Positions 1-12,889 are shown, counted from the stretch's first letter. The stretch is DNA of 64,000 bases from Talpa occidentalis (GCF_014898055.3 NW_023602073.1:84982678-85046677), one strand, 5' to 3'. Notes: generated by a model not told the origin, from the sequence alone. A program made the numbers and translations.

Positions 1-908
1 GAACATTTTTGCACCAACACTAATGATAAGGACTGATCACAAAAATCTGCAAAGAGCTGATGAGACTCAGCAACAACAAAGAAAATAACCCAGTCAAAAA
101 TGGGCAGAAGAGCTAAAAAGAAACTTCTCTGAAGAGGAAATGCAAATGGCCAACAGGCATATGAAAAAATGTTCAACATCACTTGTAATCAGGGAAATGC
201 AAATCAAAACTACCATGAGATACCATCTCACACCAGTGAGAATGGCACATATTAAAAAAACTAGCAACAACAAATGTTGGCGAGGGTGTGGAGAAAAAGG
301 AACTCTTCTGCACTGTTGGTGGGAGTGCAAACTGGTCCAACCACTATGGAGAGCTGTGTGGAGATTTCTGGACCTACTAAACATAGAGCTTCCATATGAT
401 CCAGCAATTCCACTCCTAGGTATTTACCCAAAGGAAACAGAAACATCAATTCCAAAGAGCACCTGCACACCTATGTTTATAGCAGCACTGTTTACAATAG
501 CTAAGCTTTGGAAACACCCAAATGCCCAAAAATAGATGACTGGATCAAGAAGATGTGGTACATATATACCATGGAATATTACTCAGCATTCAAAAAAGAT
601 AAACACATGCAGTTTGCAGCAACATGGTTGGAGCTGGAAGGGATCATGCTCAGCGAAATAAGCCAAAAAGAAAAAGAAAAATACCGGATGGTCTCACTCA
701 TAGCAGGAATCTAGAAAACTTAAATAAGGACCAGGAAAATGAATATAAGAAAGTGAAAATCAAAATCAACAAAAAACTATGAACCAGAGACACTTTTTGG
801 GGGGTGGGGGGCGGGAGGGGAAGGATTGGGGTCAGAATGGGGCGTTTGCAATTGTATGGGGGAATATAAAAATAAAATTTATTATTAAAAACAAAAAAAA
901 AAATAAAT
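1..908 (+). mobile_element. Young L1, 3' end (ORF2 C-terminus and 3' UTR), cut by window edge
   Basis: Nearly identical to 57541-58450. It encodes the end of the L1 ORF2 protein, including the cysteine-rich segment ([16 protein letters not shown], about 276-325). ORF2 ends at 714, followed by a short 3' UTR with a G-rich tract (798-830) and an AATAAAATTT-type end with an A-rich tail. Relative to the other copy, five single-base deletions in short base runs break the frame, so this copy cannot code. By eye there are also about 11 substitutions in roughly 890 bases. The 5' end lies outside the window. Confidence 0.93.
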
Positions 909-929
909 AAAGCCATTTCAGTTCCTTTA

Positions 930-1090
930 GTTAATATGAGCTAATATTTACTGAGACTTGCTATATGCACTATATGCTTTAAGCACCATATAGTGTCTTA
1001 TTTAATCCTACGTAAGTATTATCCCATTTTATAGATGAAGAAATAAGATAGGACTTAAGAAACTTGTTCATCGTTAGAAAGATGGCAGGT
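930..1090 (-). repeat. MIR SINE fragment
   Basis: Matches the minus orientation of MIR: a TATTTACTGAG-like tail, TTTAATCCTA, then TCCCATTTTATAGATGAAGA, the inverted MIR core. Confidence 0.6.
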
Positions 1091-3106
1091 GAAAGAATCA
1101 GTTTTTATTGCTTGTTGTTTCATTCTAGAAAAATATCCCTACCTGATGAGCCATTTTTACCCACAAGACACCAATACCTAATGTACAGATTTTCCTCACA
1201 CCAACCAGTTCTTCAGATAACAACTGGATATTCAGCAATTGAGTTAAATTCTTACACTAACTGGAGTTAGTGCAGACCCCACAGCTAAGGACTTGGTCTT
1301 ACAAGACTCACCCTCTAGTCCCCTGACTTCAAATACCAGTCACAGTGATATGCCCAAGTTATACACACTTCTGCCCACTGACTATAAATTCGGAGTTCCC
1401 ACAATCCTCCATAATTGCTAGGGTGACTCACAGAACTCTGGAAAATGCTATGCTTAATATTTTTGGCTTATTATAAAAACTTAGTTCAAGAACAGCTAAA
1501 TGGAAGAGATGCATAGGCAAGGTATTGGGGTGAAGAGAATAATATGGAACTTCCATATGCTCTTCAAGTGTGCCACCCTCTCAGCACCAAAATGTGTCCA
1601 CCAACCTGGAAACTCTCAGAACCCCACAGTTTAGGGACTTTCATGGAGCTTTCATAGGCTTGATTGATTCTTGGCCATTAGTAACTGAGATCAATCCCTA
1701 GGTCTTCATTCCTTTCCAGAGGTCCAGGGCTATGACTGAAAGTTCCAACTGTCTAATCATGCCTTACTATTTCTGGCACCTGAGCATAGTCATCCAATAT
1801 CTTGAAGTTATCTAGGGGGTCCCAGCCATAGTCATCTTACTGGCATATTAAAGACACTTATGACTCTGGAGACTCCAAAGGTTTTAAGAGTTGTGTGCCA
1901 AGAACCCAAGATAATTACCTATTTCCAATTGCAGCATATCCCAAACTGTGAAAAGAGTGCCATTATTATTTATTGATATTTTTAAATTAAATTTAATTGA
2001 ACTGTGTCTGTTGTCATCAATTTACAAAGATAATGATAATTTTATATTTTTATTAGTAATCCAAAATCTTAGAATGAGAAGTCAGACTACAAAATAACAT
2101 TAATTGTAGTGTGAGTTTTATTGTATCAGCTAAATCAGATTACCTATTGCTGCTTTCTTACCTAAAGTGTGAATGGAACTGCAAAATTGCCTTGTATCAA
2201 GTTGCATATGCTCTTGAGCAATGTTACCATGAGGTCTCCTGGATATTTCCCTATTGGAAACATCTCCAGGTTAAGTGATATTATTCTTGGAAATGCCTTT
2301 GAATGGTTGTTAATATTAACACACTATTGGGAGACCTGTTTAAGTAATTGTTAACCTGATGCACAAATTTGAACTTGTAAAGAACCTTGATTAGCTACTA
2401 TGACTTCACCATTGAGAGAATCCCCTTAGAGGAAAATGAATAACTAAGATGATTTCCTATTCCTATAAACTTCAGCAGAGCACTATGATACATTGTACTA
2501 ATATTCTGTACTATCAAAAGCTATGTAAGAAAATTCATTCACAGAGACAGCACATAATATGTGCCAAACATGATCAAAAGGATACACAGATGAGTAAAAC
2601 ATGGTCCATGTCTGTAAGAATATACTCTTCTATGTCCTTAGAGAAGACCAAAGCTGGAGGAAGAGAATAAGTTATGTTGGTATAGGACAAAAATGATGGC
2701 AGTAGAAGTAGCAATGGAAAGAAGGACCTAGAACATCATGACCATAGTATATGGCAGAGGAGTGAAAGATAGCCCAGCATTTTGGGCACAGTCATCCCAC
2801 AGACATTCATACAATGTCTGCCATGTCCATACGTGGTTCTAGAAGATGGGGAGGCTGCATTGCACCTAAAGGGCAAGGTCCTCCTTCTCATACAGCCAAT
2901 ATTCCAATGGACAGATAAAAAAATATACAGACATATTTTTGAAAAACAAGATAATGTCAACTAGAGATAAGGACAATGAAGAAAATAAAACATAGAAGGT
3001 TGGGACTTATCTTAGATTGGGTGGCCTAAGAATCTTTCTAATGAGTAGATGCTCAGGTTGACCTCAATATTAAAAGGTGACCATTCATGAGAAGATTTAG
3101 GCACAG

Positions 3107-3973
3107 TGCCGGGGACCAGCCTCCAGCAAAACGTCGTGTCAGGGGTTCCTGAAAGGATGAGACGGCCTAGGCGAAACGAAAGAACTGAAACTTAAGGGCT
3201 GAGGGGAAGGGGATGAGGTAGAATGAGGAGACACTGACACTTGGTGAGGTGCTAGTATCTTCTCCCGAGAGACTCAGCAGGTCTTTTTTTATTCATTATT
3301 AGTAATAATAATAAGGAAATACATTATCATGTTTAAAGCAAAAACAATTAGTATATTATGTTTCCCATAGACTACTGGCCCCTACAGGTCTCAGCTAGAC
3401 GGCAGCTTTCAAGGTTAACACATAATAAACCAAACCTAACATTAAAGCTACTTATTTTTTCATTCAGACAATTATTTAAAACAGTGAATAACCGCCAGTG
3501 CATCCCTATCAGCTAAAGCCTAAGCATCAAAGGACTATTCTATTCACATGACCTTCAGGCGGAGACCAGCTGCTGTTCAGCTATCAGAACTTTTTTCTAC
3601 CTAGAAATTCCTTAACTCAAATAGCTTTATTTAAAAACTTTCCCAAGAAACTTCAAGAGAAGGCGAAAGAAGGACCTATTATAATTATTGTATTGTAATG
3701 CTTGTCAGGCATGTTTAATAAACCATCTCCCATTGTCAAGTGGGCCAAACTGCCCAACAACTAATTTCTAAACAGACAATTTTCCATGCTATTTACTTAC
3801 AGTATGCTGATACATATAATTTATTGCCTAATATACTTTGTGATAAATTTTTCTCTATGTCCATGAACAAAAAGCAAAGGGATGTCAGATCTTCAGCCCC
3901 ACGGTGTGAGGCCCTTTCTCTTAGCTGCTTGTTAGTATCCTATCTGGCTGGGGCAACAAGGCCTCCTGCAGCA
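3107..3973 (-). mobile_element. Solo LTR of a class II (betaretrovirus-like) endogenous retrovirus
   Basis: The 867-bp block begins TGCCGGGGACCAGCC, ends GCAGCA and is flanked by the perfect 6-bp duplication GCACAG (3101-3106 and 3974-3979). TG...CA ends and a 6-bp duplication fit a class II (ERVK-type) LTR. On the minus strand a poly(A) signal AATAAA lies at 3288-3293, about 180 bp before the LTR end, as expected for an R-U5 boundary. No gag, pol or env sequence and no second LTR are present, so this is a solo LTR left by recombination. Class and orientation are inferred; the ends and duplication are seen directly. Confidence 0.7.
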
Positions 3974-4289
3974 GCACAGACTACTAATTGCAAAGGTTCT
4001 TGAGACCCAATGATCTTAGTTTGTACAAGAGATATGAACTTATTGTGACTGAGCTCATTGAGCAATACAAGAGCAGTAGGAGATGGTGAGGCAACAGACA
4101 GAAGTCATACCCTGAGAGACACCAGGCCATTTGATGGCATGTAGTTGCTGATAGCAGGCAGCTTCTAAGGAAAGCTGAACAAGGAAAAGATCCAATAGGC
4201 CCTTGGCAAGCCTAATACTGAAAATTTCGATTAAGAAAACTATGTATTGATCAGGCAATAAAAAGTATAGTGATTTAAGACCCTGGATT

Positions 4290-6235
4290 TTTGTGGGGTT
4301 TTTCTAATTGAGGTAATATTGGTTTATTACACTGCCTATATTTAAGGAGAGGTTTACACCTCTTTAAATGTATGTTATCACAACACACCCACTCTAGCAC
4401 CATACTGGTAACACTTCACCAAAGCCCATTAGATTTCCTCTATCCTTTGCTCCCATCTTTTTCTTCATCTCTGGAAACCTTTGTTCTGCTGTCAAAATTC
4501 AAGGGTTTGGTTGATTTGGTTTTACCTGTTACTTTATTTCTTTATATGACATAAGTGAAATCATCCAGTATTTGTCTTTCCCCTTCAACTTATTTCACTT
4601 TGCATAATCCCCTCCAGTTCCATCCGTATTGTCAGACTGTGAGAGCTGAGTAGTATCACATTGTGTATATATTCCACATCTGCTTTATCCACTCATTTAT
4701 TGTTAGGCACTTAGATTGTTTCCATATCACATCTATTATATAGTGCTGCAATGAACATAAGGGTACATACATCCTTTTAAATTAGTGCTCTTGTATTCTT
4801 CATGAGCTACCTAGGAGAAGGATTGCTGAATCATATGGTAGATCTATTTTTAATAGTTTGAGGGACATCCATACTATTTTCTATAGTATTTTCATATTTG
4901 CCAATTCACATTCCCACCAGTGGTATACAGGTTTCCTTTTACTCCACACCCTTACCAGTATATATTGCTTCTTGTCTTTTGTATGATAACCATTTTTACA
5001 TGTGTTGAGCTGATAATCTCATTGTGCCTTTGATTTTTGTTTCCCTAATAATAGCTGAAGTTGAGCATTTGTTCATATGCCTGTTGACCACCTGTATGTC
5101 TTTTCTGGAGAAGTATCTATTTAGTTCTTCTGCCCATTTTTTGAATGGGTTATTTGTTTTGATTGAATTGCATGATTCCTTCATGTATCTCAGATATTAA
5201 CCCTTGTTGGATATATTTTATCCAATTCAGCAAAGTCTATTTTTGTCTTAATTATAGTTGCTTTCACTGTGCAAGAACTTTTTAATTTGATATAGTCCAT
5301 TTGTTTACTTTTGGTTATGTTTCCCTTGCCAGGGATGCAAATTACCAAAGTCCTCTCTAAGGCCAATCGTAGAGTGCAATACCTTTATTTTCTTTTATCT
5401 ATTTTATGGTTTCAGATCTTAAATACAATTGTTGAATCTATTTTAAATTAGATTTTGTGTATGGTGTGAGGTAGTGATCTAGTTTCATTCTTATGCAAGT
5501 GACTGTCCAATTTTCCCAAAACCATTTGTTGAAGAGACTTTTCCTTTCTCTATTGAATGTTCTTAGTTTCCTTGTCATAAATTAACTATCCATGTAAGTG
5601 TGAATTTATTTCTGGACTCTCAATTGTATTCCATTGGTCTGTGTATCTATTTTTATGCCAATACCATACCGTTGATTATTGTTGCTTTGTAGTAGAATTT
5701 GAAGACTGGGAGTATAATACCTCCATTCTTCTTTTTCTCAGGATTGCTTTGGTTATTTGGGGTATTTTGTGTTTCCATATCAGTTGAGTAATGTTTTTTT
5801 CTGTTTCCTTGGTGAATGTCCTTGGAATTTGATAAGGGTTACATTGAATCTATAGATTGCTATGGCTAAGATGGTCTTTTTAACATGTTAATTCTCCCAA
5901 TCTGCCAACAGGGGATATTTCCATTTCTGTGTGTCCTTCTATTTATTTTAACCATTTCTTACAGGCTTCATTTTCATGTCTTTCCTCTCCTTTGTTAAAT
6001 TTATTCCTACATACTTAATTATTTTTGATGTGATTCTAAAAAGGATTAATTTCTTTCTCTTCTAGCTCATGTTTGTGTTTAGAAATATGATAGATTTCTT
6101 AACTGGTTATGTTGCCTGCCACTTCATTGTACTGATTTGTTGTTTCCAATAGTTTTCTAGTGGCATCTTTAGGATATTCTATGTATATCATCATGTCATC
6201 TGCTGCATATTCCCAGTTATGATGACTGTAAAGCA
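4290..6235 (-). mobile_element. Old L1 fragment (ORF2 and 3' end), antisense
   Basis: Read on the minus strand this is L1 ORF2, decayed by many stops. It includes the reverse transcriptase active-site region near 6185-6200 (Phe of FADD replaced, ADD kept) and the ORF2 end near 4600-5200. The boundaries are approximate. Confidence 0.85.
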
Positions 6236-6338
6236 GATTTATTTCATTAAAGGTTATTTCCTTTGAGAAATTGTCCTTTTTGCCTTGAGATGTTATCTGA
6301 AGACTTATGATCAATAAGAAGCATTAAATTGTCAGTAT

Positions 6339-6450
6339 GGGGTAAATTTTCAAAGTGGTGCTTGGAATTTGCCAGTATGAGTCCCATTAACTTCAGTGGA
6401 AGTCCTACAGCTAAACCGCTGCACATGGCTTTGAAAAGTATGTCTTTGCA
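6339..6450. repeat. Possible ancient palindromic repeat relic
   Basis: A TTTTCAAAG arm at 6347-6355 faces an inverted CTTTGAAAA arm at 6430-6438. Between them is GTCCCATTAACTTCAGTGG, which resembles the CCCATTGACTTCAATGGG core common in old amniote repeats. The family is not identified. Confidence 0.35.
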
Positions 6451-6689
6451 GTGTTTTTTTTTTTTTTTTAATAAATACCACAGAGTGAATTGGTGCACAG
6501 CTGATTGCCGTATTTAAGAACGTGGATAATGTACTATGCAGTAGGAGGCTTTTAAAATTAGATTGTAAAGCCTCATTCCCATTAAGAGTCACAACAACAA
6601 TGTAAATACATCTTTAATTTTTCTAAGAGCACCTTTCTATAAAGAAATTTGGAGCTCAATTAGAATATAGAGCTCATAAAGCAGCACCA

Positions 6690-6845
6690 TATCCCTCTGA
6701 GACATTGTTTATCTCACTCTATACACAGAAAAACTGAGGCTCTGTGAAGTGGGGGTGCTTTGTGCTCAGCCAGTCAGCAGCGAAGCTAGGAATAGAACAC
6801 CAGACTCCCTAAAGCTCACTGCTCTAAAGCACTGCCTCTTGTGAG
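6690..6845 (-). repeat. MIR SINE fragment
   Basis: Inverted MIR: AAAAACTGAGGCTCTGTGAAG, then CAGTCAGCAGCGAAGCTAGG and GAATAGAACACCAGACTCC in the expected order. Confidence 0.7.
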
Positions 6846-7334
6846 AGTCATATTTAATTACAGTATAATCCATTTAATCTACACATGGAAGAATGATGAG
6901 GGAGCAGGAAAAATGAATTTATTAACAGGTTGATGGAAGACCATGTTACATAGACTAGCAGCTTTTTTTCAGAATCCATATCTTCAGCATGTTCTATATG
7001 GTGTGTGATGCCATGAAAGAGGTGATCCAGATTCTGCCAACCACAATTGGCAAAAAATTTTTTTGAGTTTCCTCACTTTGACACATAAAGGTTCCAATTG
7101 AAAATTCTGCAGATTCATCATTTTTGTCAAAATTAAAACTAATCAATTTTAAAAATATGCATGAAAGAAAAGAATGCATTAATACCCCTCTACACCCCTT
7201 CTTGGTTAAAAAAAAGCACCACATTGAGTTAAATATCCTACTTTATAGATGCATTAGCTAATGTAAAATCTAAAAGAAAAGATGTTTGTATCATAAAAGT
7301 GCAATCCCTTTTCCCAGCAGTCATTTTCCTAAGA

Positions 7335-8165
7335 TCTGGACTTCCATTTTACTTTTTATTTTGAATTGACTTCAGATTTAGAAGTTGCAAAAATAGTACA
7401 GAGGTCCTATGTATCCATGAACCCACGTACCCATGTCCCCTTCACCAGGCTTCCCCCAGGGACAACATCTCACATAAGCATAGTACAATGACAAGGACAT
7501 GTATTATTATTAACTGAAGATCTTCTTTACATTTCACCAGTTTTTGCAAGCATTTAATTTTTTATGTGTATTATGATCAAATTTTAGCACATACATAGAT
7601 TAATATCACCACAATCAAGATACAGATCTTTGCCATCAACCAAAAAACTCTTAATGGTGCTGTCCCTCTCTATTATTCCTTTAAAGTCTTGCCCTCCCCC
7701 AGGTCCTAATCCCTGGGAACTACTAATCTCTTCTCCATTACTATAATTTCAATATTTCTAGAATACAGTATAAATGGAATCATACAGTAATATCTTTAGA
7801 AATTTGCTTATTTCATTCAACATGCTCTTGAGATCCTTCCTAGTCATTGTATGTATATATATATATATATATACATACACACACACATACACATACTCCT
7901 TTATATTGCTGAATAATATTCCATGATATGAATGTACCATAGTTAGTTTATCCATTTACTTGTTAAAGGTCATTTGGGTTGTTTCTAGATTTCTTAGAAA
8001 TAAAATTGCTGTCAACATTCACGTATAGTTTTTGTATGAACATGTTTTTATTTCTCTAGGGTAAATGCCCAGGAATGGGATTACTGGGTCATGTGGTAAG
8101 TGTTTAACTTTACCAGAAACTGACAAACTGTTTTCCAGAGTGTGACCATTCCTTCTGAAATACAG
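7335..8165 (-). mobile_element. Old L1 3' region, antisense
   Basis: Inverted L1 3' UTR and ORF2 end, with TGGAATCATACAGTA, CATTCAACATGCTCTTGAG, TGAATAATATTCCATGATA and GGGATTACTGGGTCATGTGG in typical order. A TA/CA microsatellite at 7851-7896 has grown inside it. Confidence 0.8.
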
Positions 8166-9149
8166 CAATGCCTAGAATATAGCACAGTAGTAAAATACAT
8201 CCATGCTGGCTTAAATAATAATTTTTTTCAAAATAATATTTTTTTCTGCTTTCTCTCTGTGTCTATGAAAATTATTTTAATAAGCAGAAGTTTCTGAAAT
8301 TCATATTTAACCACTTGGGTCAAGAAACAAATGATAGTATAACTCATTAAGGAGCAGTACTTCTTGCTCTGATAAATGAATGTAAATTTGATGTTTCATA
8401 GGTAAAGTGTTGAGAGACCAATTAATGTAAAAAGTATGCAAATTCCTGAAGGGCCATTACTTAAATCTAACTTAACTTTGTAGAAAATCCTTATTTAAGC
8501 AAACTTTAGTGAGACCAATATTAATTAAGCTTACCTGCCAAAGAATATATATAATCATAATAGTTAAAATTTCAAAGCAAGACCCCCTTAGGGATAAAGA
8601 TATTTAAAATTTCCACAAAGGCCCAATGGTGCTTTATAACAAACCTGGCCCAATAGCCATGGTTCTAGAATGAAATCTAAAAAAGGGGCATTTGTCCTCC
8701 GTGATCCCATACTCACAAAAATCTCCCTGTTCTTTAAACTTTTCCCTAAGATTCTCCTAATTCTCCTGTTTCCCATGAAGTCTTCTATCACAACCACCAG
8801 AAAAGTCCTTTTCTCAAACACATGAATTTTATCTTAACTCTGGTTATAAGTAATTTGGAATAACTAGTTATTCAAGAAAAGATCAAGTTGTATCCATATC
8901 TGTCTTATCATGTTCTAAAATAAACTCCAAATAAATCAAAGCTTTAAATTAAGTAAGACCATAAATGCTGGCTGGCAGCATTGGTAAATTCTCTTGTAAG
9001 CTTGAAACCAGGAAGACCTTCCTGACCATAACTAAAAATATAGAAGCCATAGGAGAAAACATTTATAAATTTAAGCTACATAAAGATTAAAAATTGATAA
9101 AATTAGACTACATAAAATCAAAAGATTGCATGATAAAACAAAGCACTAT

Positions 9150-9330
9150 CAAGGTATAGGCAGCCACTGCAGCATCAGTTTGATCCCAACCAGGGAGATA
9201 ATATACATGGCACAGCAGATCTCTCCTGTCTTGCCTGCTACTCCCTTCAGCAATGTATTTTAGTAGATCCACCTGGTCTACACCTCAGTTTTTGTGTGCA
9301 TAAATAAATAAAAATAAATCTTAAAAAGCA
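9150..9330 (+). mobile_element. Diverged, 5'-truncated tRNA-type SINE
   Basis: From GCAGCCACTGCAGCAT through the B-box region (GTTTGATCCC), ACATGGCACAGCAGA, a CACCTGGTCTACAC segment and an A-rich AAATAAATAAA tail. It is closest to the copy at 45306-45596, an older subfamily. No clear target duplication. Confidence 0.7.
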
Positions 9331-9520
9331 AATTAAACAACAAGCAAAGTCAAAAAAACAAATGCAAATGTGGGGAAGATATTTGTAACTATCAGAGACA
9401 AAGAGTTAATCATCTTGAACCGTAAGGAGCTCCAGAAAGTCAGAAGAATCCAACTACCCAGTAGAAAATAAAAGATGGGAAATGAATATGAGCAGAGACT
9501 TCACAGAAAAATAAAAGTGT

Positions 9521-9558
9521 ATGTGTGTGCCTCTTAAACATGTGTGTGCCTTTTAAAC
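9521..9558 (+). repeat. 19-bp tandem duplication
   Basis: ATGTGTGTGCCTCTTAAAC is followed directly by ATGTGTGTGCCTTTTAAAC, one mismatch in 19. Confidence 0.9.
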
Positions 9559-10659
9559 ATAGTCTATCTTATTCATTAAAGAGAAATGCAAATAGCATTT
9601 TCTCACACATCATATTAGCAATATCCAAAATCTGATCCTATACTTTTTTGGGAGACTCTAAGGAAGCGGGCACTTATACTCCACAGAAGTCCAAAGTGAT
9701 ATCATCCTCATGGAAAATTATTGCTATCTACTAAAGTTACATAGCATTTACTCTTTAACCCGGGAATTCTACTTTCTATTAGTCCCATAAAATTATAATA
9801 AGTATTCAGTATAGCTTGACAAACTAAAAATATAATACATAGAATACAATAAAGAAGATAAATTAAGTAAGGGGAAAAATTATAATACTGCACATATAGT
9901 AACAGTGCTATTTTTGTATAAGAGAAAAATAAGAGCATGTACTCATGTTGCTTTTACCTGAGTAAAGAAACAATGCAGGAGAAAGTGGGTGGATAAATTG
10001 GATAAAAGGTGGAGAGAACTGGACTTTCAGTGGTGAGCTTTATCTAACATACACACATGGTGATTGTTATTGATTTGCAGCTGTTACAACGCAGTTTTTT
10101 CAATTTTAATAAGAAAGATCAGAGGATTTTTTTTTTTTGAAAATAAAAATGGTCACCTGAAGATAATGAATAAAGACAAAGTGAATGGGGATGGTGGTCA
10201 GAACAAGATTTCTCTCATTTACCTCTTTTTATTATTTTGATATTTAAATCATATAGTACAGTAGCTATTCAAAAACTAGATTGAAAGAACTGTTGACTGC
10301 CCATAATAGGCACAGTGTCACTGTCGGCTGTATTAATTATTATCATTGCATAGCAATATTGGGGTAGAGTGACTGGTTCATATGTTATATACAGTTGTTC
10401 AGAATCTCACTTGCACTCAAGATATTTCTGTGATTGCAAAGAAGCACAACACCAAAGATCACTTACCTTACAATTTTCCAGGAGATTATCCTCAGCCCTA
10501 GGTGGAAATAACACAGAATAGCTCTCATAACAAAACCTATTCTAAAAGATGTTTTATGATCTGTCCTAATATGCCCTCACACAATTTAAACTGGTAGTTT
10601 TAATTATGCCTTCCTTAAAATAATTGCTCAAAAAGGTAAATGAAAATATAACAAATGAT

Positions 10660-10895
10660 CAGACAAAATCAAATCAAAAACAAACCCTAGAAATCTGACT
10701 GTAGAACTGAGGCCACTAGAGGGAAGAGCTAGGGTGAAGAACAAGGGGTGTGGAGGGGACCCTTTGGACTATGGTGAAGGACCATGTGTGCCTTGGTGGG
10801 TGCGGTGTGGTAGCATGCATCTGAAGAGGTGTGATGCTATCCCTCTCAGTCATTTGCAGTGTTATAAACCATGTTGCCTCAATAATAATTTTTTA
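10660..10895 (+). mobile_element. L1 3' UTR fragment
   Basis: Purine-rich segment, then GCATGCATCTGAAGAGGTGTG and TTATAAACCATGTTGCCTCA with an A-rich end. It shares this 3' structure with 53720-53935, so both belong to one older L1 3' UTR subfamily. Confidence 0.6.
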
Positions 10896-10972
10896 AAAGA
10901 TTATGTGAAATAATTATATAAAGTGCTTACCTTAATGCCTGCCATGTAATAAACACTCATCATTGTTATTGG
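10895..10972 (+). repeat. MIR SINE tail
   Basis: TATGTGAAATAATTATATAAAG, then TGCCTGCCATGTAATAAACACTC, the 3' end of a sense MIR. Confidence 0.55.
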
Positions 10973-11339
10973 TTAAAAAAAAATCATTAAGTAATGGGTT
11001 TGGTATAATCTCTGCTCAATCCTGGAATCTAACCCCTTGCCCAGAGCTCTGGACACCACACTTCTGTAGAAGTAGAGTACTAAGCTCACATAGCAGAAGT
11101 CTTGCCAGCCACCTACCTGGGGCCCCACCCCTGCTTGCTGCCTCCCCAAGCTAATTTGATAGTAAGCTCACGGGGCAAGAAAGTCGGAATTTCTGCAACA
11201 AACGCAAAGCACATCAACATCCCAGGCCTGAAATGAGAACACAAATCCCACCAAGTGCCCATCAACCCTTTCCCAGTTTGCAGGGAAAAAGACTCCAGCC
11301 CCTCACCGTACCTGGGGACTTTTGGTGGGGCTTTACAAC

Positions 11340-11505
11340 TGCACACGCTATTCATGAATCTTCACAACCCTGGGAGGTGGGTTTATCATCCCTACTTAAC
11401 GAGGAGGAAACGTAGATTCAGAGAGACTGAGTAGTTTGCCAAGGTCAGTTGGGGAAGGGTGAACCACAACTAAAACCAAAGTGCTCCTACTGCCACATCT
11501 GCTGT
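11340..11505 (-). repeat. MIR SINE fragment
   Basis: Inverted MIR: TCTTCACAACCCTGGGAGG, AACGAGGAGGAAACG, AGTAGTTTGCCAAGGTCAG. Confidence 0.7.
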
Positions 11506-12224
11506 TTGTCTAGGGGGGTCATACTTACTATTCCCCTCCCTCCCTCTTGCTAGGGGCTCAACAGAGATACTCAGATGAAGAGTTGATAACTCTGATGCAC
11601 TATGAGGTGGAGTCTCATCACTGTCCTGCTACCTCACCTTCTAAATAGCTTTGAAATCATTCATACCCCAGAGGTGGACTTCCCCCGAGGTGCCTATAGG
11701 CCAGATGTTGCCCCACTTTTCTGGATATAGCTGGAATGGGAGGACCCGTGGGAGTCTAAGGTGAAAGATGGTCTATTTTTAAGGGACCATCTGGGTATCA
11801 GCTTTGCCTTTGAGAGGGCATCCTTCTGAGAAGGCCTCACAGCATCTCTACAAAGACTTGGAAATACTAAATGGCAAAGCTAGAAGAGACTGTGCGCCTC
11901 CCTAGTACAACTTCCTAATTAGAAGGAATTATAGCTAATACAACTAATTACAATAAGGAAATTATAATAGCTTCCCTATGGAAACTGGGGCCCAGCAAAT
12001 AAAGGGGTCAATACAGGACTCAGCTGGGAAAATAACCAAGAATTCTTAGAACCCGTTCCAGACTATAAATGGGTAGACTTGGTCCAAAAAGAAGTCCCTT
12101 TGTCCATGATCATAGGGACAGATTGGGAAGAGAGTCTTCTAAACAGCCAGCCCAAGTGTGGGTTGTGGCACCCCAGCAAGTAATAGAGCCTTCACCAGGA
12201 CCTTGGCACTGTTCTGTGTGCCTT

Positions 12225-12236
12225 GCAGATTATCTT

Positions 12237-12268
<32 letters not shown>

Positions 12269-12286
12269 TTGCAGATTATCTTTCTA
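12225..12286 (-). mobile_element. Poly(A)-only retroposon insertion
   Basis: GCAGATTATCTTT occurs at 12225-12237 and again at 12271-12283; between the copies is only T-rich sequence (TTTTC units and a run of about 20 T). This is the footprint expected if target-primed reverse transcription copied only a poly(A) tail on the minus strand. Confidence 0.6.
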
Positions 12287-12889
12287 TTATAGAAAAAGTT
12301 CATTCATATCAGCTCTGCCTTTGTCCCCAAACTGTCATCTTTCTGCTGATCCATCAGTCCCACAAAGATGGGAATTGGGGCACAAGAAAAGAAGTCATTC
12401 CAAAGTCAGGTGTCAGTAAGCAGGCAGTCACCCCATGCACTGCATCCACCTCATCCCACCTCCCTCCCAGATCTCCACCTGGCCCAACACCACTACCAAC
12501 CAATCCTGTGGGAAGGTCTTCCAAACCTGAAGCGGTAGCCGCCTGTCCTCTAGTGGCGAGATCAGGAACAGCACCTCCCCGGCCTTGTGTGTCCTGCCCT
12601 TTGTTCCACCTCAGCAGAGAGAACCTACCAAAACATGGGCTCTGGGTCTCTCAGACAGACTCCTACACTGCTTAACTCCATTTTGCTACCATGTGACAGC
12701 AACCACACACACAATTTTTGTACCTGAAAGTGTCATTTCTTCATCTTATTTGTTAATATTTTTAATGACATAGAACCCAAAGTATATGAAAACATTCACT
12801 GAGATTTTAAAAAATTCTAGAATCTATAGATACAAAAAACAATCAAATAATTAATATCTCTTGATATGTGCTTGTTGATTGCTTTTCCT

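Larger units (their letters stand above)
8830..10165 (+). mobile_element. Old L1 fragment, sense, carrying a SINE insertion
   Basis: Decayed L1 ORF2 in sense, with typical wording such as GGAGAAAACATTTATAAATTTAAG, GACTACATAAAATCAAAAG, GAGAAATGCAAATAGC and a 3' part near 9960-10160. It is interrupted at about 9150-9330 by a diverged SINE. Boundaries are approximate. Confidence 0.65.

Noticed and set aside
12069..12675. Two overlapping frames of 116 and 150 codons
   Set aside because: Both run through the T-rich insertion at 12225-12286 (a phenylalanine run) and have no protein similarity that I can see.
10960..12700. GC-richer stretch as a CpG island or promoter
   Set aside because: CpG dinucleotides are sparse and there is no first-exon-like structure; the KCNQ5 promoter is not in this window.
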